Origin: Endomychus coccineus
Lineage: Eukaryota > Arthropoda > Insecta > Coleoptera > Endomychidae
Assembly (NCBI GenBank): GCA_958510875.1
Contig: OY294067.1
Coordinates: 233,025,771-233,089,770 of the forward strand
Length of the DNA: 64,000 nucleotides
Direction of reading: 5' to 3'
Shown here: piece after piece, positions 45,190 through 57,104 of the stretch
Layout of the letters: every line of letters begins with the position of its first letter
Position numbering within the stretch: the first letter of the stretch is position 1
Notes under the pieces: generated by a model
Told to the model about the DNA's origin: nothing
Seen by the model: the letters and a program-made list of their open reading frames with translations, nothing else
The model's database searches: none
Translations under genes and position numbers: made by a program

Positions 45190-47100
45190 TTGAAGAATAT
45201 AAATGGCTTTTCCCAAGCATTATCCTCATAATTTTTCATAATTTTTATTCGTGAAATTCCAAGGTCATACATGTGTAGTTACATTAAGTGCGCCACCCCA
45301 AGTAACAATTTCATACATAAGATGAGATTGAACCAAAGCTGTGTAGATTATTCCTAACTGTGGTAGGTTTAAGTATTGTTTCAATAATCCAAATTTATAT
45401 AGAATAAAACTCAATTCTTTTGTGAGGTTGGGAAAGTGTCCGTCCTATCGTAAAAGGGTATTGAAGCTTACTCCTAAATATTTGAAAGATTCCACTTTTG
45501 ATATAATATCTGCATCACCAACATCAGTATAAAAAGTTCGGTAGTCCGTTAGATTGCAAGGAAAGAGGTGGTAATTTCGTATTTGCAATATTTGCTGTAA
45601 CCATTTTGCTCTTTAAGCATTCGTGAAAGAGTAACAGTTCACTTTCCTTCAAGGTTTTTATTGAATTCCAAGTTTGAGATCTGAAAAGCTCTACAGTATC
45701 ATCCGCATAAACCGACATTTTAACACATGTTTAAAATATCAAAAATAGAGTTATTGTACAGTAAGAACCAGATTGTTACTAAGATTGTGCCTCGTGGAAC
45801 TCCGAATTCTCTTACTTACGTTTTACTATAAACTTTATTTTTCTATAATATCTAAGAGCTGATTATGCCAAACCGCCTTCTGCAGATCAAAAAAGACATT
45901 TTTCTCTCTTTCAGATTGAATTATGAATATATATTTTGTGACTTTTAAGAACATGTCACTGGTAGATAATATTCCTTCCGTAAAACCAAATTGGTGTTTC
46001 TCCCTAAGATTGCATTCTTATTTTGAAATTTTTTTTGAAATTGGTCAATAATTTGACATATTGAGTTGATCCAGCTTTGTAAAGTGGTTTGATAATGGCG
46101 TCATTCAAATCTGTTGAAAACACTCCCCTTTCAATTATAGAATTCATTAATGAAGTAAGTGGCGCACATATTACTCCAATCAAGTATTTCAAAGTGTTCG
46201 ACCTGATTTTATCTATTCCGACCGATTTCTTATTCTTCAATCCATGCTCTTGATTTCATTTTCACAGGTGGGATACATGAGAATAATTGTCAAATTTCGT
46301 ATGATCCGAAGAAGAAATAATACAACTGATTTGTAATGACTTCTTTCTTCCCTGTGAATATATGTTTAGACTATTTCAAAGCTCTTTCGGGTTGCCTTGA
46401 TAGTTGTTCACTAAACTCTTGCAAAATTCAGTTTTCCATTTTTTAGTTAATTTATTTAATGTATTCCTATAAATCACCACTTCTTTACAGAAGATATCAT
46501 TATCTGGATCTTTCTTTGAGTTCTGAGCGAATAATGCCTCTTTTGTTCATTGCATTTATCAATCCATTCTTTTGATTTGCTGTTTCATGTACGTATAATA
46601 ATTGCTTATGAAATAGAATATCGTTTTAAAAATTGGTTAGACTTAGTCTCTTTGTCATTGCCCTACATGAAATTCAAAGAAGTAGAATTAAGTGATCCGT
46701 TATACCATTTGAAAAATTAATGGTACAATTTAGTCATCTATATTTTGCAAACTTGTAAACTTTGTAAGCTTCGTATTTTGAGAAATTAAATAAATTCTAC
46801 CACTACTAACTTTCAGTACACGTGATTCATATCATTAGTATCTACTTCCAAATTATTTTTGAAGGTAGTTACTACTAATAATTTTATCAAACTATCAGTA
46901 TAGTATTAATTTCTCCCTAGCCCAAATATGAGTATATTTTTTTTCAGTTACCTTTCAATGGTTCGAGTATGGTATTCATTCTAATTTGTTGTTGATTACA
47001 TTGCCTATTGACATTCTCAATTTTTACAATCAAGTTAGACTGCTGTTTTGTTAATAACCCTTGAATTCTTTCGGATCTTTTCTGAATCTAATATTTGTAT
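45190..47100 (-). pseudogene. Non-LTR retrotransposon, possible ORF1, endonuclease end and RT, decayed
   Basis: Minus strand: possible ORF1 coiled coil near 47060 (RSERIQGLLTKQQSNLIVKI then NVNRQCNQQQIRMNTI); endonuclease terminus near 46720 (NCTINFSNGITDHLILLL); linker near 46430; RT from 46240 (KKSVGIDKIRSNTLKYLIGV, PLTSLMNSIIERGVFSTDLN, DAIIKPLYKAGS), then VREFGVPRGTILVTIWFLLY (motif B, 45790) and MSVYADDTVELFRSQTW (motif C, 45718). Thumb pieces reach about 45200. Order is correct throughout. Numerous stops. Confidence 0.75.
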
Positions 47101-47109
47101 TACACTATT

Positions 47110-47685
47110 ATCTGGCATTATATTATGTCATTTGCCAGGTATCAATAATAAATGATTGACTATCCAGTCAGCATCTGTTCGCATTAGCCCAATACACTAT
47201 GCTAGTCAAATATTATGATGAATTATTATATTTTGAATTGTAATTCTTTCCCTTACAAATTATATTTAAATTAGGACTATCTCAATCTAGAAGGAGACAT
47301 CCAAAACACAATATCTCTATTTGGAAGCAGAGAATCACTTTTTCAAAAAGATTCATCCTTTTTTCTCATTTTAAAATACTTTTGCTCGTAACACATTTAA
47401 AACATGTGACACTCGGCTGACGTCGACGAATTAAAATGGACCAAGCTCCTTGTGACTTGCACTAGAATAGGAGCAGTGGAGAGAGCCACGTAGTACCAAG
47501 TCTCATGAATGGACTAACAAGAATAACGATGGGTAAGCTTTGTATGAAAAATTGGACTTAATCAACTAATACATTCATATGATAGATATACTGAAATACA
47601 TTGAATATAATTAATTATTCATACGGATATATAGTTTTTACGATAAACAATAAGTTGTTAAAATATAGTAGATAATTATTATATA
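47110..47685. other. No recognisable feature
   Basis: No gene, element end or RNA found. Confidence 0.35.
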
Positions 47686-47689
47686 TACA

Positions 47690-49560
47690 TTCTCGGGAAA
47701 CAGGTCATACTAACATGTTTATTATTCTCGTCTTTATGTACGTTTCGGTCCCATGACCATCATCAAAACATGTATCAATGTCCAACACGGGGCTTCTTAA
47801 AACTAATTGTATTAACACAAAGCGTCCTTATCACACCAATTTCAATTAAAAATGCCCACGTCAAATTGCAATGCTTCAATGTTTCAAGTATATAAATATG
47901 TATCAAGAATTCACTGTTTAACAATTTTTGTAAAAAATTTGAAGTCATTCCAATCAATGTTTGGATACGACTCATACCAAAATATATATTTTTGGGACTG
48001 TCCTCTGGGTAGGACAATTTAACAGCGCGACTGTAGGGCTGTTTATAACTTTTTCTATAACTTTTTATTAACTGAATTGAAGTGTAGATATCGTTGAGAC
48101 CAAACTTCTTTAGAAAACTCTATTTCTTCATCTGAATCATGCCTAATGTTCATATCTAGAAAATGTATGTTCTTGCTCACTTCTATTTCACAAGTAAATT
48201 GCACTTTAGAATGGAAATTGTTAAATTTTTCAATCGCGTACTGAATTTTATCATTGGGGACACACATTAGGCAATAATCTACATACCGTTTGAAGAACAC
48301 GGGTTGAAAATCTAATGAATTTATTATAGATTCCTCTAGGCATTCCATAACTAGGTTAGCAATAGCAACTGAAATAGGAGATCTCATTGCTTTGTCGAAT
48401 ATTTGTTCAAAATATTGCACACTGTATTGGAAAAGTGCATTCTAAAGGAAACTTCACTGCATTCATAAATTCAGATTGATCAAGAGGTGTGTGGTTTTTA
48501 ATCTCTGCCCAACGTTTTTTGATGCTACTCAATGCCAAACTGACTGGTATATCTGTGAATAAAGAAACAACATCCTAGGAAATTAATAAATGATCGACGA
48601 GTACGGATTGATTTTTTATAAACTCATTAAAATGCCATGATTCCTTCATATAAAAGTAATTTCTTCCTATTATATTTTTGATTGATTTTGATACAAATTT
48701 TGATGAATTGTAAGTAGGCGCTCCAATATTACTTAAAATGGGTCTTAAAGTTATATCACTTTCATGCAGTTTCGAAAGCCCATAGATATAAGGTGCTTGT
48801 TCATTATGGCAAATTGATTTATTTTTTAAATGGGTAGGGATTATCATATTTCTGAACCATTTATTTAATAATTTATTCATGTGATTTTGTACTGATAATT
48901 TAGGGTCAGATATTAGTTTTTTATGAGCTGTTTCATCATTTAATAGATTTCCTATTTTGTTTTCGTAGTCATCTCCATTCATTATGACGGTTTTATTACA
49001 TATATCCGCATTCAAAATTGATAATTGAGGTTCAACATCTAAAAATTCTTTTGTCCTTTTTTATGTGATAGTTAAAGTCAATTTTCGCTATGACTATTTC
49101 TGCTTCCTGATCATTCTTTTTATTTATCAAGACAAATTTTATTTCCAATTCCGCATTCTAAATTAGCAATTATATTGTCGCAATTTTTCATTATCAAGCA
49201 ATGCAAATTTCAGACCTAACCTAACCTAAGCTAAGCCTAACGTGTGCTGCACCGGAATTTTTGTGTCTGTTTCATTTTTTAACCATTGTTTATTGTTTTT
49301 TTCCTTCAGTTGCGCACTTCATTAAACTGTTCACATTTTTTGATTGATTGGCTTTGATCTGTTGACATTCTTTTCGAAATAATTCTGTTGGCTTTGAAAA
49401 AATTTGGTGATAAAGTTCCTATCAAAATTCAGATGGAAGGTTTGTTCAACTCGCCTAATTTTGTTTCCAACCTCTGCTGCATTTATGCAAGCTTCTTTAA
49501 TGCACAAATTTAAGCAATTTTTATGAAGAGAATTTAACAATTTAGCGTATGTTTCTTATT
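47690..49560 (-). mobile_element. Penelope-like element with RT but without a GIY-YIG domain
   Basis: Minus strand. N-terminal helical region 49540-49330 (EACINAAEVGNKIRRVEQTF), a WLKNETDTKIPVQHTL piece near 49280, then RT: ADICNKTVIMNGDDYENKIG, NEQAPYIYGLSKLHESDITL then RPILSNIGAPTYNSSKFVSK, FTDIPVSLALSSIKKRWAEI, SPISVAIANLVMECLEESII, FFKRYVDYCLMCVPNDKI (normally YVDDC; the second catalytic D is Y here) and VQFTCEIEVSKNIHFLDMNI. After 48055 the frame passes into the 3' repeat, skipping the connector and GIY-YIG. The hammerhead-like end near 47700-47760 is mutated (TTGATGA). Inactive. Confidence 0.85.
49214..49240. repeat. Short CCTAA-type (insect telomere-like) repeat inside the Penelope-like element
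   Basis: CCTAACCTAACCTAAGC followed by degenerate TAAGCC units; the complement is the insect telomeric TTAGG. It lies in the N-terminal coding region of the Penelope-like copy. Only about three perfect units, so chance or local slippage is possible. Confidence 0.4.
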
Positions 49561-50094
49561 TACTTACTCAGTAGATAATTATATCAATCATCTATGAATT
49601 GCAGGTTATATGGTACGAGTTAGTTGTTCTGAGATCAATCATCTCGAAAAAGCTCGACACGGGTATGCTGTAAATCACTTAAGAGTCAAACGGTCTAAAT
49701 TGGACGTAGAACACGGTTCAAGTGTTGCTAGCTAACGGTTATTCAGATGATGAAACTCGCAAATGCACCGGTCAGACAACATTAGTAGCAGGAATATAGC
49801 CCTAGAACGCAGCAATTATTCCGAATGATTTAATACCGAAAATTGGTAGATAATAGGTGCTATTTACAGGCCAATATAGCTTTCAGTTCCGACAGACCTT
49901 ATTGACTGCCATAATATATGTTTGGATTGCGTTTAACACGTCTTATATGATAAATATTCTACATTCACTATAGGACATTCGAAATTATTTTACAATACTT
50001 TAATAGTCAATAATAGTCATTATAGAGTATGACTATAACATAATCAAGAGAAAAACATGTGAACCAACTCATTAGAAACCCAGGTTTGAATTAT

Positions 50095-50650
50095 ATCTGA
50101 ATTCTCGGGAAATGGGTTACCAAAACACATATACTTATATTTCCGTCTTAACGTACGTTTGGGTCTTACGAGCATGATCATAAGACGTATCAATGTCTGA
50201 AACAGGATTTCTCAAAACTAATTGTATCAAGCACAAAGCACGAAACGTCGGTATCGCATTAATTTCAATTAAAAATGCTGACCTTACCGAAACGAACAGA
50301 AGCACGAGTTATCGATTAATGTTTTAAGTATATGAATATTTATCAAGAATTCACTCCTTAGCAATTTTCTAATGAAAGAAGGAGTCATTTCAAGCAATAT
50401 TTGAATACGACTGAAACCGAAAAATATAGCGTCACTTTCGAACCAGTTGTTAAAGATTCATGAGGTAATAGAAAAAGGTTGCCCTTATTGGAAATATTGC
50501 TATTTCATAATTCTACCTAAAATATACTTTTGACATGGAGGAATTTGCAAGGGTCTCAATTAATTGAATTAGTATAAATCTGACTCAATGATTGAACGTC
50601 TGCTCTATGATTTACAGACTTGAAGTTAGGTTTTATGAAAATCAGCTCAA
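50095..50650 (-). mobile_element. Penelope-like fragment, last GIY-YIG codons and 3' repeat
   Basis: Matches 31005-31560 in order: the CGGGAAAT.GG end, the hammerhead-like stretch (decayed: ATGATCA for CTGATGA), AATTTCAATTAAAAATGC, ATACGACTGAAACC and AATTTGCAAGGGT. The coding tail reads SVNHRADVQSLSQIYTN. It is the third copy of the family with this end. Confidence 0.75.
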
Positions 50651-50949
50651 AAAAAAAAACTTTCGAAATGTCATATATAAAATGGTACAATTTTTTTTCT
50701 GACAAAATATTAATTATTAATTATAAATAACTATCATTCATTTTATAAGATTTTGTAGATTAATATTAATTATGATTATTAATTACGTTCAAGTCATATC
50801 ATGAATCCAATTGTATTTTCAGTAATGAAAATTAATAATAATAATTTTTAAATACAAATTAAGATTTTATTCTGCTTGGCAAATTGAAATCATTGGTGCC
50901 ACATTGTGTCTTAATCTCAATGAGTCTTCCGATTAAAGAATATCTAACA

Positions 50950-51055
50950 TAAAAAATCTTGTCTTCCGGATGGAATCCGCGTCACAATAGCTCGACTTGA
51001 TGCCGACGTTTCGCCAACCATTTCTGGTGGCATCTTCAGGGCAGGCTTGAGGTCT
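50950..51055 (-). repeat. Penelope-like 3' end of a different family, hammerhead-like
   Basis: Minus strand: CCTGAAGATGCCACCAG then AAATGGTTGGCGAAACG. A CTGAAGA box, a T, a stem GCCA/TGGC and a GAAAC box reproduce the arrangement in the other family. No coding sequence of this family is present here. Cut on the inner side by the mariner-like end at 51064. Confidence 0.5.
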
Positions 51056-51063
51056 GAACTGAA

Positions 51064-51938
51064 ACTATTTCAGTTTTAAAACAATAATGAACTACAAATT
51101 AAAAATTATCTTGGTCAAGGGTGGTTGGGGAATGTAAAACGAAATGTTAACTTTGAACCTTTTACAAGGTCGCAATAGCCACAAACGGGGTCGAACACTG
51201 TTCTAAATTGGTTAATTTTCGATAAATCGAATAACGTTCACGTGAGGAGCGCGTAGCTCGCGAGTTAGAAAAGTGCAAATCTTCGGAACATAGAACGTCT
51301 TTCCGAGGACTTTTCGCATGCGGTTTTCGCTTCATGTCGTTAGTTGAACGGGGCCAACTAAATAGCATTGGTTTGGGCCTCAAAATGTCAATCAAATAGG
51401 AAAATTTAATTAAAATAGAAACAGGTACTCTCAGGTCTCAGCTACGCGCGTCTATCGTTCGACGTACCAACGGGAATTTTCTAGCTACTAAAATATGCCC
51501 AAAAGCGGTTAAAAGCTAGCGGCCTATAGCCGAAAACACTTTATTACAACTGGCGCCGGCCGCATGGGGCATAAAACGGCCCCGAATTAACAAGATCGAG
51601 GTAAAAAGTATAAACTCTAACTGACGCGTAGCGACATCCTCGAGGCATATGTCAAAATGATTACGTTCGTACCTATAATTATATAGGACGTCTGGCGTTC
51701 ATGCAATTGTGTTTTTATACAATTCGAACCTTCTTATTTCGATAGGTCACGTGGAAATCCCGGAGTCTAAAGCGCTAGAGACTTCTGAGTGTTATAAAAA
51801 TCGTATAAAATTGCGAAATTTCTCACTTTTAGAAATTTCAAATTACTTAATTACTTCACAAGTTTTGATAACGTAAAGTAAGACACACGTTTTAGATTCC
51901 ACAACCAACCTTGACCAAGATAATTTTTGATATCCCGG
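51064..51938. mobile_element. Mariner-like element (family of 10131-10932), interrupted
   Basis: The right end, reversed, reads CCGGGATATCAAAAATT, followed outward by TA (51939-51940). The left part AAAATTATCTTGGTCAAGGG is the inner subterminal repeat that sits next to the transposase start in the first copy. Between them is unrelated, more GC-rich sequence (about 51145-51860). The matching outer left end was not found. Confidence 0.7.
51145..51860 (+). other. GC-richer insert with LTR-and-primer-site-like pattern
   Basis: TGTTAACTTT opens and TTATTACA closes a 404-bp stretch (51145-51548). AC and then TGGCGCCGGC follow, resembling a tRNA-Lys-type primer-binding site after an LTR (TG...CA, then TGGCGCC). 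The next 300 bp would be leader. Base composition differs visibly from its surroundings. No second LTR or gag is present, so this is only a candidate solo 5' LTR with leader. Confidence 0.3.
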
Positions 51939-51944
51939 TATTAT

Positions 51945-52795
51945 ATAAGGTAATTTGTGCTTCAATTTAGTAAGCACTTGATTTCAAGAGATTGATCTTC
52001 CAAATATTTTAATATTCGTCGTGTAGTAGGTATACAAATTACCTTCAAAACTGCTGTCACATACTATGAAAAGTCGGGATTGGAATTTGGAAATAGTTAA
52101 ATATGTAAAATTATAATACATCCGTAGACAAGTAGAGAGGAAATGTTTCATGTTCATCGCAGTTCGCATTTTCAAGAAACATATTCATGTAATCGTTTTA
52201 TTATACTGTAAACTAGAATTATCATGCTTTACTCCACATATCGTGACTTATAGGGAGTTCATTTCATGAATATTATCAACGTGTAGTGCCAATTAATTTG
52301 AGCATAGCAAATAATTTCATACTGTTTGCCCATAACATCTATAATATCATATGATATCACCTTCCGAAGAGAGAATATCACAAAAACTTATATTTTTTTC
52401 AGGTCATATATGATTTGCTGCAGTGAACTTTACGGGTTTAATTGAAAAGAACCCTCCTCTTGTCCATTGACTCAAAATTCACAATTTACACCCGGTAATG
52501 ATACAGTCCAGTAATATATTGAATAGTTTCGGCATTGAGAATGTGTAAATGCATTTTTAACTTTTAAAGTTATGGAAGTAAAATCACTGATTTACACTAA
52601 TGTACAATGAATATTACCATTATCCAATATTGCTCACATATGTTTCAACACACAGTGTCATTATCTGAGCTAAGTTATAAACTAAAGTCACATTGACAGA
52701 GAACGGCTTTATACTATAATGACTATACTTATTAAGTGGACGAGAATTAGTTACGAAACATATGAAGAAATACTAAGGAAATTATTGATAATTGG
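51945..52795. other. No recognisable feature
   Basis: AT-rich DNA; nothing supported. Confidence 0.35.
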
Positions 52796-52799
52796 TGAA

Positions 52800-53600
52800 T
52801 GATAAATGTCCAATTGATCATTCGAAACTATATTATTTTTGTCTTTAACATGTTTAACAATTTCGAATGATTTCAATATATTCAATTTCAAGCCCCTTCG
52901 TTATATATATAAGATAGTGAGTGGAATTATGGTTATGTTCCATTAGATGATAAGCATACGTCGAATCGTTCTTTTTCAATCTGTGGCTCCTCATATGTTC
53001 TTTAAATCTTTGATGATAGCTGTGACCTCTTTGGCCAATATATAAATCATTACAGTCATCACAACATAACTTATGACCTCAAGATTAAAAAAAAAATTAT
53101 CTCTATTTGTTTTAGAATTATTTATTGATTTTTGCAAATTATTAGACGTTTTATATGCGACTGTTTTATTGTGTTTCGATATGAATTGTGAAATATTGTT
53201 TCAAAATGTTGTCTACAATGGAAGTATTGTTGACGGCAATTTGTTTTATTCTGTTGAGTTCTGTGTTGTAGTTTATTGCGTTTTGAGGGATATCAATTAA
53301 TCGATGGATCATTGAGTGGAAGGCAGCTAATTTGTTGGATAGAGGATGTGAGAGATTTTTGTGAATAATAGTGTCGGTGTGTAGGTTCAGTAATATTGGA
53401 GTTTTCAGTCTAGATGACATTATATATTCAAATACATCATCTTCCTTAGTTTCCGCAATTAATGATTGATTTTTTCTGTTGAATAAACAATGGATGAAAT
53501 GTCTGTCGATGCTAATGACTGATTGTGCTGGTATATGAAATAGCAGGATGACTGCATGAGAATTCATTTCAGAATGAAGTGAGAGATTACCTAATGGTTA
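52800..53600 (-). pseudogene. Penelope-like element: connector and GIY-YIG endonuclease
   Basis: Minus strand: HPLSNKLAAFHSMIHRLIDI then NYNTELNRIKQIAVNNTSIV (53340-53210), the region after the RT. Then HKLCCDDCNDLYIGQRGHSY and HQRFKEHMRSHRLKKNDSTY (53070-52960), the CxxC pair and GIY-YIG core, then HLMEHNHNSTHY and GLEIEYIEIIR. The wording is close to the 61-64 kb family, so it belongs to the same clade. Stops and frame changes in the linker; the RT is missing. Confidence 0.8.
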
Positions 53601-53609
53601 CAAACATGT

Positions 53610-54265
53610 TTTACAACCTGTATGCCACCTGCATCATTCAATTCCAAACTAGTTCTAGTCCTCTTTTTCTTCAGAATAGTGCAATCCTAATTTGAACCAC
53701 TACATTTGATCTTCATATAAATCTTTTGAAAATAATTTCCCTTGAATAAACTGAAAAATAATATTTTGTTGTTCTCCAGTCATTAATTTTGCCCAATTCT
53801 GCAATTGGAGATCAAACTTGTCTGAATTTATATATAGTTAAACAGGAAAATCGTCTAATAATTACAATCATGTTTATATTATTATCAATACTAAATTATT
53901 AAATTGAAGATAATAATGTTAAATATCATTTTTATTGACGTAATCTTTCTTTACGACATATCGTTCTCGCGAAAAATCTATAATTAAGAACATTTTGATG
54001 ATCTAAAAAAATGCCCAAGAGTGGGGGTTACAACTTCTCGGTTTTAAGCTCGTCACATGCCCCGCTAACGATTTATAATAAAAATAGGGGTGATAGTGTA
54101 AACTGAATTATATTTGGAACGATGTTCGTATCTCTTATATTCTCCAATTATAGATATCTTCTCATTGTTTTTCTTTTTTCTGAAAAATTTCGTCTCCATA
54201 ATTTGAACATAGTTTCTTCAGTATTCTACCTTTAGCACTGGCGATACACATGTCTTATTATTATT
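53610..54265. other. No recognisable feature
   Basis: No supported gene, repeat or RNA. Confidence 0.35.
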
Positions 54266-54274
54266 TTTATTTCA

Positions 54275-54472
54275 GTTAGTGCAAGACATGGAGAATTACA
54301 TGCAGTATCAATTAATCAGCCGGAAAGTTATTTATCATTTCTCATTGGATTTAGAATTAGGAATGTTACATTTGGAGCATAAAGGTGTGGAATATAATTT
54401 ATTGTATAAATACTGTAGTGAGAAAATTCTATTCTATCCTATTCCTGCATTTTCATCTATGGCAGAAGTGTG
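54275..54472 (+). other. Candidate exon of unknown protein
   Basis: An open frame follows a good splice-acceptor pattern (TTATTTTTATTTCAG ending at 54274) and encodes VQDMENYMQYQLISRKVIYH then FSLDLELGMLHLEHKGVEYN to a stop at 54473. It has normal amino-acid composition and no transposon motifs. I do not recognise the family, and no other exon of such a gene is visible nearby. It may well be chance. Confidence 0.25.
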
Positions 54473-54479
54473 AATCATT

Positions 54480-55180
54480 TACCTGGAGTGATGTAAATCT
54501 TCATATCTTTCATTGTACGAACAATCCAATGAATTCAATCATAACACGCGTTAGTGAAAAACAGAACACGCTGTTGCACAATAAAGGACATCGGTTGACT
54601 TTTGAAACGTCGACAGATGCTGTAAATAAGTATACAAAGTGTTTCACTGTGATTGACGTATTTTCCCAGCGGTCTTTCAGTGATATTTCCAACCCTAGAG
54701 AGGTTACTACCCTGATTGAATGTTGTGTTTGCCTCATACTATCTGTCAATCAACGGTGCAATCAGAATGATACTTATATAAATGCGCTGACGCAAACATT
54801 TCTTTTCGCACGCCACCCTGCATATTTTCATCAGTTGATCTGCCAATCTCATTTGAAATGAATAATAACCTGTTCTTCACATTGAGTTTTGCCAATTGCG
54901 AAATGGATAATAAATTTATATTCGAATATAAATAGTCAAAACATTGACAATTGTTACTACTTTGATATAAGTACGAGTATTTAGTGTGCTATTATTCCTG
55001 TAATTATAATGAGATTTCTGGGAAATAACACTATGGACGATCCAGTAAACCAAACTTAAAGTACTATTTAACATAGTCTGTGTCATCTCCATAATTTATG
55101 AAATTCAATTCTATTTCACTAAATGTACTTACATGAAATTGTGGCTGATTATCCTGTACTATGTGATATAAAATTTTACA
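54480..55180. other. No recognisable feature
   Basis: An open frame to 54861 has no family features. A sequence near 55070-55110 resembles that at 55710-55745 (ATCTCCATA then TTTAATTCTAT-like), perhaps an old repeat. Confidence 0.35.
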
Positions 55181-55187
55181 CATATTT

Positions 55188-55364
55188 TAAAATTAGACAC
55201 TACTATGTTGATATTACTTTTATTTGTAACTTCCGTTACTCGAGTTTAAGACGCCATTTTCAGATGGTATATGTATAACATATTTAAATGGCGAAAAAGG
55301 CTAAAACTCGAGTAACAGAAGTTACAAATAAAAGTGATATCAACATAGTAGTGTTTAATTTTAC
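55188..55364. repeat. Palindrome of two Penelope-like ends, head to head
   Basis: About 60-bp arms (AACACTACTATGTTGATAT ... GTTACTCGAGTTT and its inverse) surround a 54-bp centre that itself contains CGCCATTT / AAATGGCG. The same end occurs at 30585 and 36420. Adjacent inverted ends are a known arrangement of Penelope-like copies. Confidence 0.75.
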
Positions 55365-55595
55365 AATATGGATAAGATTGTTCATTTCTACCCAGAACAT
55401 GTCTCAGTCACTTATATTGAAAAATAAAGAACAAGGATGATATCATTGAATGAGTACTGTCGGAGTAATTGCCAACCATAGCACTTAGTAGATAGATCTA
55501 TGGCGTGGCATCTAATGGAATTATCTTTATCAATGATCTACTATCCTTTCAAAGGATTTCATTTACATGAATATGACACTCTGACGGGACCAATG

Positions 55596-55700
55596 TGGTG
55601 CGATTGGTCAACACTGGACAAGACTTTCAAGGATGTGGGTTTGAATCCCTACCTATGGTTCAATATTTTACGTTTGTTCATCGTGATAATCCAATGTTAG
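55596..55700 (+). mobile_element. tRNA-like sequence, candidate SINE head or tRNA pseudogene
   Basis: TGGTGCGATTGG (55596) fits an A box and GGTTTGAATCC (55638) a B box, 42 bp apart as in real tRNAs. GGGACCA just upstream can pair with TGGTTC downstream like an acceptor stem. The T stem and anticodon stem do not fold properly, so it is not a working tRNA gene. Confidence 0.4.
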
Positions 55701-55751
55701 ATAGCCCAAGTTATCTCCATAGCTTAGAAAATTTAATTCTATCTCTTAATA

Positions 55752-57020
55752 TACAGAGTGTTGTCGTTTGTTTCGTCCTAACTGAAAAAGGTTGATAGAA
55801 CTCATCATTTTAATCAAAATAGTTCATATAAACAAGTTCAATCAATCTCTATCAGTAGTGGAGTTACAGGGGATTGAATTTTAAAAAATATGGAATTTTT
55901 AAATTATGGTTGGCACATTGAAAATATACATCTGCTAATTGCCCAGAAATAAAAATTATTCAAGCAAATTTTGTACAAAAATGATACATGGAGATATTTT
56001 TTTTAATGTCCATTAGCATATTTCCCGTTGAAAAAATGTTGTAGTTCACTGGTAAGCTTTGAGAATGGTGAAAATAGGAGGCAAGAATCAATATTTAATA
56101 TATGTAATATCAATATAAAATTCGCATATATAATATTGATATGAAATAATATTAATATAAGATTCTCATATTTTCTGAGTGAACAAATTTGGTCTAATGT
56201 GTCGGCATTATTAACTTCCATAACTTACTTATATGGGCAACAAAAAACACTCACGAGGTACAAACTCTGCAGGAATTTGGGATGAGCACCTGGAAGGGAA
56301 TAATTGAATACCAAGCCTTAGGGCCTTGCGAGCTTCCGCTTTGAGTCATGAGGCAAATATTTTCGGCTTTCTTGCGTAAAAATCACGTTCGCTCTGTCGA
56401 CGATATACCAGTTAATGATAAAAACGTTTTTTTTTCAAATAGATGACTGTCTAGGTCATCTTTATAGACCAGTTAGAGACTGGATACAAGAAGACTATTC
56501 GAAAAGATGATTTAAGAGGGTTGGCAACCTCGCTCTACTTTGTTGAATAAAATTCAGTAGAAAAAAAATGTATTGTTTGTAATTTCTTTTGTTAGTGTCT
56601 TGTTACTTTTACGAATGGATAAAAATCAAATTTCTTTCTTTTTATTTATGTGGTTTTATTAAGGGGATGCATGAAAATTAGATATTTGATCAGAGATGCA
56701 AATAAAAGTCCCAATGTTTGCCAGTGACGTACAACACAATTATTTAAAGAAGAAATATGACACGGACATTGGAAATATATCATCCTGTATCTTTTTTGGA
56801 TAAAATTTGCTCGGTCATTTAGCAGGTAAATGGAATTTTGGAGCTTGATTTTATTGTGTCAACATTATTTTTGTTTTTGAATTTCAAGTCCCTGTAACCC
56901 CGCTACTGAACGGACCCTTGTTTATGTGAACTTTTTGCTTAAATGACAGGAACGTTCTGTTTATACCACAGTGTGATCAGTTAGGGGTCAAGAAAGATTA
57001 GGAAAACATTTGTAACCCCC
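55752..57020. mobile_element. Non-autonomous DNA element with about 280-bp inverted repeats
   Basis: The left arm 55752-56040 and right arm 56735-57020 are imperfect inverted copies: GTTCATATAAACAAG against GTTCACATAAACAAG, AGTGGAGTTACAGGG against AGCGGGGTTACAGGG, GCAAATTTTGTACAAAAA against GCAAATTTTATCCAAAAA. The 700-bp middle has no recognisable transposase. Exact ends are uncertain by some tens of bases. Confidence 0.6.
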
Positions 57021-57104
57021 ATAATTTCAGTGAAAATATTTTCAAGTTGTCTTGTTCTTCGCGAGAGGGCGTATTTATCATGAAGCTTAATGAAATAGGG
57101 TTTT

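Noticed and set aside
55596..55667. Functional tRNA gene
   Set aside because: A and B boxes and a partial acceptor stem are present, but the T stem and anticodon stem do not pair.
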